A stretch of DNA of 64,000 nt from Mycobacterium sp. Aquia_216 (GTDB taxonomy: Bacteria > Actinomycetota > Actinomycetes > Mycobacteriales > Mycobacteriaceae), in the NCBI RefSeq assembly GCF_026723865.1, contig NZ_CP113529.1:2976001-3040000 (forward strand). The letters run 5' to 3'. The translations under genes were made by a program, and so were the position numbers. Of this stretch, positions 56,251 through 64,000 are shown one piece after another (position 1 is the first letter of the stretch; each line of letters starts with the position of its first letter). The notes beneath the pieces were generated by a model that saw only the letters and a list, made by a program, of their open reading frames with translations, searched no databases and had not been told where the DNA came from.

Positions 56251-58736
56251 TGCGTATTCCCTACAGCTGGCTGCGCGAGGTCGTTTCCGCCGGGGCACCG
56301 GGCTGGGATGTCAGCGCCAGCGAACTCGAGCAGACACTGGTGCGCATCGGGCACGAGGTCGAGGAAGTCGTCACCCTCGGCCCGGTCGACGGCCCGCTGA
56401 CCGTCGGCCGGGTGTCCGCTATCGAGGAGCTCACCGAATTCAAGAAGCCGATCCGCGCCTGCCTGGTCGATGTCGGCGATGGCCAAGAGCATGGAATAGT
56501 TTGCGGTGCAACGAATTTCGTGGCTGGCGATCTGGTGGTGGTGGCACTGCCCGGCACCACGCTGCCCGGCGGCTTCGAGATCAGCGCCCGCAAGACCTAC
56601 GGCCGTAACTCCGATGGAATGATCTGCTCGGCAGCCGAACTCGGCTTGGGCGCAGACCACTCCGGGATCCTGGTGCTTCCCGCGGGCACCGCCGAACCCG
56701 GCGCCGGCGGTGCCGAGGTGCTCGGATTAGACGACGTGGTCTTCAACCTGGCCATCACCCCCGACCGCGGCTACTGCATGTCGGTACGCGGCCTGGCCCG
56801 CGAGGTCGCCTGCGCCTACGACTTGGACTTCGTCGACCCGGCGGACGTCAAGCCGTTGCCGGCCGAAGGCGAGGCGTGGCCGCTGGCCGTGCAGGCCGAA
56901 ACCGGTGTTCGCCGGTTCGCGCTGCGCCCGGTCACCGGCATCGATCCCGCCGCGGCGTCGCCATGGTGGTTGCGGCGCCGCCTGTTGCTGTCCGGCATCC
57001 GTGCGACCTCCCCGGCCGTCGACGTGACCAATTACGTGATGCTGGAATTCGGCCACCCGATGCACGCCCACGATCGCAACCGCATCACCGGCGACTTCAA
57101 GGTCCGGTTCGCCGAGCCCGGCGAGACCGTCGTCACACTGGATGACATTGAGCGCAAACTCGATCCGGCGGATGTGCTGATCGTCGACGACGTCGCGACG
57201 ACCGCGATCGGCGGTGTGATGGGTGCCGCCAGCACCGAGGTGCGCGCCGATTCCACCGACATTCTCCTCGAAGCCGCGGTGTGGGATCCGGCCGCTATTT
57301 CGCGCACCCAGCGGCGGCTGCATCTGCCCAGCGAGGCCGCCCGTCGCTACGAGCGCGCCGTCGACCCGGCGATCTCGGTTGCCGCGCTGGACCGGTGCGC
57401 GGCACTGCTGGCCGACATCGCCGGGGGAGCGGTGTCGCCGACCCTGACCGACTGGCGGGGGAATCCTCCGCGAGACGATTGGGCCGGGTCGCCCATCTCG
57501 ATCGCCGCCGACCTGCCGGACCGTGTCGCCGGCGTCGAGTACGCCCCGGGCACGACGGTGCGGCGCCTCACCCAAATCGGTGCTGGGGTAACCGAAAACG
57601 GCGACGGGCTTACCGTGACGCCGCCGAGCTGGCGCCCCGATTTGTTACAGCCGGCCGACCTCGTCGAGGAGGTGTTGCGGCTGGAGGGGCTGGAGGTCAT
57701 CCCCTCGGTGCTGCCGTCGGCGCCCGCCGGTCGCGGCCTGACCCCCGTGCAGAAACGTCGGCGTGCGATCGGCAAGTCGCTTGCGCAGTCCGGGTACGTC
57801 GAGATCCTGCCGACCCCGTTCCTGCCGCCGGGTGTGTTCGACCTGTGGGGCCTGCCGGCCGATGACCCGCGACGCACGGCGACGCGGGTGCTCAACCCGC
57901 TGGACGCGGATCGTCCTGAGCTGGCCACCACGCTGCTGCCCGGACTGCTGGAAGCGTTGGGGCGCAATGTATCCCGAGGACTGGTCGACGCCGCCCTGTA
58001 TGCCATCGCGCAAGTGGTGCGGCCGACCGAGCAGACTCGTGGTATCGAGCTCATCCCCGTCGACCGCCGGCCGACGGATGCCGAGATCGCCACGCTCGAC
58101 GCGTCGCTGCCCCGGCAGCCACAACACGTGGCCGCGGTGTTGGCCGGGCTGCGGGAACCGCGGGGCCCGTGGGGTCCCGGCCGTGCAGTCGATGCCGCCG
58201 ATGCTCTTGACGCCGTGCGAACCATATTGCGCACCAGTGGGATTGATGTCACGCTGCGGGCGGCCCAGTACCTGCCGTGGCATCCCGGCCGGTGCGCCGA
58301 GGTCCTCGTCGCCGACACGGTCATCGGCCACGCCGGTCAGCTGCATCCCGCCGTGATCGAGCGGTCCGGCCTGCCGAAGGGGACCTGCGCGCTCGAGCTC
58401 AACCTCGACGCGCTTCCGATTGCCCAGCTGTTGCCGGCACCCCGGGTGTCGCCGTTCCCGGCCGTCTTCCAGGACGTCAGCCTGGTGGTGGCCGCGGACG
58501 TGCCGGCCCGGGCGGTGGCGGACGCGGTGCGCGAGGGGGCCGGCGAGCTGCTGGAAGACATGCAGCTGTTCGACGTGTTCACCGGTCCCCAGATCGGCGA
58601 GGATCGTAAGTCGCTGACCTTCGCACTTCGGTTCCGCGCGCCGGACCGCACGCTGACCGAAGACGACGCCAGTGCGGCCCGCGATGCCGCGGTGCGCCGC
58701 GCCGCCGAGGCGGTGGGCGCCGAAATACGCGCCTAG
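56250..58736 (+). CDS. pheT: Phenylalanyl-tRNA synthetase beta subunit
   Basis: 828 residues: N-terminal [15 protein letters not shown], tRNA-binding OB-fold (~40-150, [20 protein letters not shown] in part), B3/B4 editing domain (~210-385), B5 domains and a C-terminal anticodon-binding fold (~735-828, [32 protein letters not shown]). Class II-like catalytic fold without catalysis. Translationally coupled to pheS. Confidence 0.96.
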
Positions 58737-58869
58737 CTTCAGGCCTAACGGGTACGTACGACGCGCCGTGTGACCGATCTTGAGGATAGAGTGGCGGCTT
58801 GGAGTTGCTGATGGCGCCGTTAGTCCGTGGTTCGCGGCGGCCGCCGATCGTGAAAGTCGGTGGTGCGCG

Positions 58870-59949
58870 GTGATCGGGCCCGGTGTCGACGCCGTTCGGG
58901 AAGTGATGCGGTCCGATGAGGAGGCCGCGGCGGGGTTTCGGGAGTGGCACGCGGCCGCTGCGCGGGCCGGTCAACGAGTATTGCGGGAGCCGCGCGGCAC
59001 GTACGTGTTGTGGCGCCGCGACGATGTGCTCGCCGCGATGCGTGATGGCGAAGTTTTCGCCAGCCGCCAGGGCGAGATGATGCCTGGCAATCCACCGTTC
59101 GGCCCGTACCGGGAGATCCTGCTGGAACTGTTCAACCCGGCCAACTCGCTGCAAATGTTGAAGCCCGTGCGTGGGGTGATCGAAGAACACGTCGGCGCCA
59201 TTGCAACGAAGCTGGATCGCTGCGATGGTGTGCGTGTCGCTGAGGTGCTTTGGCGCGCATCGGTCGTTATGGCGTGCGGGCTGCCGGCGGACGTAGCTCT
59301 CGACACGGTCGACACGAAGCTGGTCGGGAAGATCCGCCGGGCGCCGCTGGGTGGCGCCGATGTGATCAGCCGGCTCGCCGACGAGCCGCTCACCGACGAA
59401 GAGATAGTGGGACTGATGGGGTCGGTGGGCCGCGGCTTGATCTTCGCGACGTTCCCGATCATCGCCGGACTGGCGATGTTGGCGCGCCGGCCGATGCTTC
59501 AACAGGAGTTGCGCGAAAACCCGGGCCGTCAAGGCATTTTCATCGAGGAGTTGCTGCGGCTGGATGGCGGGGCGAAGACCGTTTCACGAGTCACCACTCG
59601 CAGTGTGACGATCGGCGAAACGACGATCCCGGCCGGAGCCAATGTCGAGTTGTGTGTCGGGCTGGTTCACCGCGACGAGGCCGATGCCATGTCCGGTCAC
59701 GACATCAAACTGGATGGTCCGCACCGGCATTGGAGTTTCGGGGGAGGTCCGCATCGGTGTCCGGCGTCGCACCTGGCCCGGGATCTGCTGAGTGACTTCT
59801 TTGAGGTGTGGCTAGCCGAGATCCCGTTTTTCTCGTTCAACTGGGAAAGTGGCCATGTCCCCAAAGCGTGGCATCCCCGAGCCTACGGGCCGTTGTCGGG
59901 CGCGATTTTCGACGGTTGGGTTCCGAATTGTGTACCCCTGAGGTGGTGA
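58870..59949 (+). CDS. Cytochrome P450-like protein, degenerate or with broken 5' end
   Basis: 360 residues from GTG 58870. The heme-thiolate loop is intact (FGGGPHRCPASHLARDLL) and the K-helix ExxR is visible (IEELLRLDGG), so it is a P450. However ~60 residues between C and I helices seem to be missing (ExxR near residue 250 of 360), and the I-helix oxygen-activating motif (A/GGxD/ETT) is absent where GLIFATFPIIAGLAML stands. Remnant coding in two other frames lies upstream (58768-58869). Probably non-functional or an unusual P450. Occupies the place of PE_PGRS30. The start is uncertain (TTG 58780 and ATG 58906 also possible). Confidence 0.72.
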   Translation: MIGPGVDAVREVMRSDEEAAAGFREWHAAAARAGQRVLREPRGTYVLWRRDDVLAAMRDGEVFASRQGEMMPGNPPFGPYREILLELFNPANSLQMLKPVRGVIEEHVGAIATKLDRCDGVRVAEVLWRASVVMACGLPADVALDTVDTKLVGKIRRAPLGGADVISRLADEPLTDEEIVGLMGSVGRGLIFATFPIIAGLAMLARRPMLQQELRENPGRQGIFIEELLRLDGGAKTVSRVTTRSVTIGETTIPAGANVELCVGLVHRDEADAMSGHDIKLDGPHRHWSFGGGPHRCPASHLARDLLSDFFEVWLAEIPFFSFNWESGHVPKAWHPRAYGPLSGAIFDGWVPNCVPLRW

Positions 59950-60012
59950 CCGCGAATCGGCTGAACGTAGTCAATCCGCCCGATCGGACTCAAAGCATGG
60001 ATTTGCAATCTG

Positions 60013-62289
<2,277 letters not shown>

Positions 62290-62293
<4 letters not shown>

Positions 62294-63180
62294 CGATCAA
62301 CAGCGAAGCGTTACCCACCCAGCTCAAGGCGCAAGTGCTTGCCGAAGCCCTGCCCTGGCTCAAGCAACTGCATGGCAAGATCGTCGTCGTCAAATACGGC
62401 GGCAATGCGATGACCGACGAGTCGCTGCGCCAGGCGTTCGCCGCCGACATGGCGTTTCTGCGCAACTGCGGTATCCACCCCGTTGTCGTGCACGGCGGCG
62501 GACCGCAGATCACCGCCATGCTGCGCCGGCTCGGCATCGACAAGGGTGACTTCAAGGGCGGATTCCGGGTCACCACGCCGGAAGTGCTCGACGTCGCGCG
62601 GATGGTGCTGTTCGGACAGGTGGGCCGCGAACTGGTCAACCTGATCAACGCTCACGGACCGTACGCGGTCGGCATCACCGGCGAGGACGCTCAGTTGTTC
62701 ACCGCGGTGCGGCGTAGCGTCACCCTCGACGGCGTGGTCACCGACATCGGCCTGGTCGGCGACGTCGATCGGGTCAACACCGCCGCGGTGCTGGATCTGA
62801 TTGCGGCACGACGTATTCCGGTGGTGTCGACGCTCGCGCCGGACGCCGAAGGCGTCGTGCACAACATCAACGCCGACACCGCCGCAGCGGCGTTGGCCGA
62901 AGCGCTGGGAGCCGAAAAACTGTTGATGCTCACCGATGTAGAGGGCATATATACCGACTGGCCGGATCGCGACTCATTGGTCAGCGAGATCGACACCGCG
63001 AGCTTGACCCAACTGCTGCCCACATTCGAATCCGGCATGATCCCCAAAGTCGAGGCGTGCCTTCGTGCCGTCGCGGGGGGTGTGCCCAGCGCCCACGTCA
63101 TCGACGGCCGGGTCAAACACTGCGTGCTCGTGGAGCTCTTCACGCCCGAGGGCACCGGCACCAAGGTGGTGCCGGCATGA
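62290..63180 (+). CDS. argB: Acetylglutamate kinase
   Basis: Second enzyme of arginine synthesis, 296 residues, amino-acid kinase fold. Phosphate-binding KYGGNAM near residue 38 and [13 protein letters not shown] near residue 72, with the ATP-site loop [11 protein letters not shown] and the C-terminal [11 protein letters not shown] lysine. Length and N-terminal helix fit the arginine-feedback-inhibited hexameric type. ATG 62290 overlaps argJ by four bases. Confidence 0.97.
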
Positions 63181-63185
63181 GCTGC

Positions 63186-63276
63186 GCCGGCGACGATGCG
63201 GTGGGGGCACGCGCCCACAAGTCGGAGGTACCCCCGCCCGCTTGCGGGGGACGGAGCGATGATGAGGAGCGGCGCC
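63186..63276 (+). repeat. Short interspersed element upstream of argD, copy 2
   Basis: Starts with GCCGGCGACGATGC and ends with GGAGCGATGATGAGGAGCGG and CGCC, directly before the argD ATG. Between these ends lie GTGGG ... CCCAC (63201-63218) and a perfect hairpin CCCCCGC-CCGCTT-GCGGGGG (63231-63250). Copy 1 at 5036-5079 has the same ends without the hairpin insert. GAGGAG gives the ribosome site of argD. Confidence 0.6.
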
Positions 63277-64000
63277 ATGACTGAAGCCGACACCATGCGG
63301 CAGCGGTGGGCAGCCGTGATGATGAACAACTACGGCACCCCGCCGGTGGCCTTGGCCAGTGGCGAGGGTGCGGTGGTCACCGACGTGGACGGCAAGAGCT
63401 ACCTCGACCTGCTCGCCGGCATCGCGGTCAACGTGCTCGGGCATGGCCACCCGACCCTCGTCGAGGCCGTCACGCGGCAGCTGTCGACGCTGGGCCACAC
63501 CTCCAACCTGTATGCCACCGAACCCGGTGTCGCGCTGGCCGAGGAATTGGTCGCCCTGCTGGGCACCGACATCGCGACCCGGGTGTTCTTCTGCAACTCC
63601 GGCACCGAAGCCAACGAAATGGCGTTCAAGCTGTCCCGGCTTACCGGTCGCACGAAATTGGTTGCCGCAGAGGAGGGTTTCCACGGCCGCACGATGGGCT
63701 CGCTGGCGCTGACCGGTCAGCCGGCCAAGCAGGCACCCTTCGAGCCGTTGCCGGGTGACGTCACGCACGTGCCCTATGGCGATGCCGACGCGCTGGCCGC
63801 CGTCGTCGATGGCGACACGGCGGCGGTATTCCTGGAGCCGATCATGGGGGAGAGCGGCGTCGTGGTCCCGCCCGCGGGCTACCTGGCCGCGGCCCGTGCG
63901 ATCACGGCACGGCACGGCGCCCTGCTGGTGCTCGACGAGGTGCAAACCGGAATCGGCCGCACCGGAGCCTTTTTCGCACACCAGCACGACGGCATCACCC
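63277..64000 (+). CDS. argD: Acetylornithine aminotransferase (partial)
   Basis: First 241 codons of a class III PLP aminotransferase. N-acetylornithine/glutamate transamination, fourth step of arginine synthesis. Visible family blocks: [22 protein letters not shown] (in part), the phosphate-cup [42 protein letters not shown] and the PLP-ring Asp in [15 protein letters not shown]. The PLP lysine lies beyond the right edge. ATG 63277 with GAGGAG nine bases upstream. Confidence 0.96.
   Translation, partial: MTEADTMRQRWAAVMMNNYGTPPVALASGEGAVVTDVDGKSYLDLLAGIAVNVLGHGHPTLVEAVTRQLSTLGHTSNLYATEPGVALAEELVALLGTDIATRVFFCNSGTEANEMAFKLSRLTGRTKLVAAEEGFHGRTMGSLALTGQPAKQAPFEPLPGDVTHVPYGDADALAAVVDGDTAAVFLEPIMGESGVVVPPAGYLAAARAITARHGALLVLDEVQTGIGRTGAFFAHQHDGIT

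Overview
The window is a high-GC actinobacterial chromosome segment from a mycobacterium. Gene content and order match, from memory, the Mycobacterium tuberculosis stretch Rv1623c (cydA) to Rv1655 (argD). Protein similarity is high in the core genes. PE17 (between Rv1645c and Rv1647) and PE_PGRS30 (between pheT and argC) are absent, and accessory genes are present, so this looks like a non-tuberculous species. I cannot name it from sequence alone.

Layout. 1-5.6 kb: 5' end of cydA, an HdeD-like membrane protein, a membrane adenylyl cyclase, an odd tRNA with a CAA anticodon, the ANTAR regulator PdtaR, and a thiolase-like/DUF35 pair under a KstR-type operator. 5.6-11.6 kb: polA, rpsA, coaE (fused to a GrpB domain) and a small secreted protein. 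11.6-20.6 kb: an insertion relative to M. tuberculosis, with a split LigD-like operon (phosphoesterase, ligase and polymerase as three overlapping genes, plus a Nei/Fpg glycosylase), a DUF402 protein with an apparent ATC start, and a double-FHA ABC transporter divergent from a Ser/Thr kinase. 20.7-32.7 kb: uvrB, a tandem pair of MFS transporters, an MgtC/SapB-like protein, a CapA-like mannosyltransferase, a universal stress protein, a metallo-beta-lactamase-fold hydrolase and uvrA. 32.7-44.1 kb: a second insertion with a WS/DGAT acyltransferase, two membrane desaturases flanking a NYN-domain protein, a cold-shock gene with an AT-rich upstream region, three DUF5994 genes, a transglutaminase-like protein and a PknH-like kinase. 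44.1-49.5 kb: two small genes, an esterase with an N-terminal membrane part, and lysX. 49.5-55 kb: the infC-rpmI-rplT-tsnR operon with a structured leader and ATC start, an MpaB-like oxygenase, a soluble cyclase and a rhomboid-like protein. 55-64 kb: pheST, a degenerate P450, and argCJBD with an ARG box.

Themes. DNA repair is dense (polA, nei-like gene, split LigD, uvrB, uvrA). cAMP and phospho-signalling recur (two cyclases, a UspA protein whose M. tuberculosis orthologue binds cAMP, two kinases, an FHA transporter). Several genes have a TANNNT hexamer ending 6-7 nt before ATG/GTG, the geometry of leaderless mycobacterial mRNAs. I found no insertion sequence, prophage or CRISPR array. All comparisons with M. 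tuberculosis come from memory, not a search.
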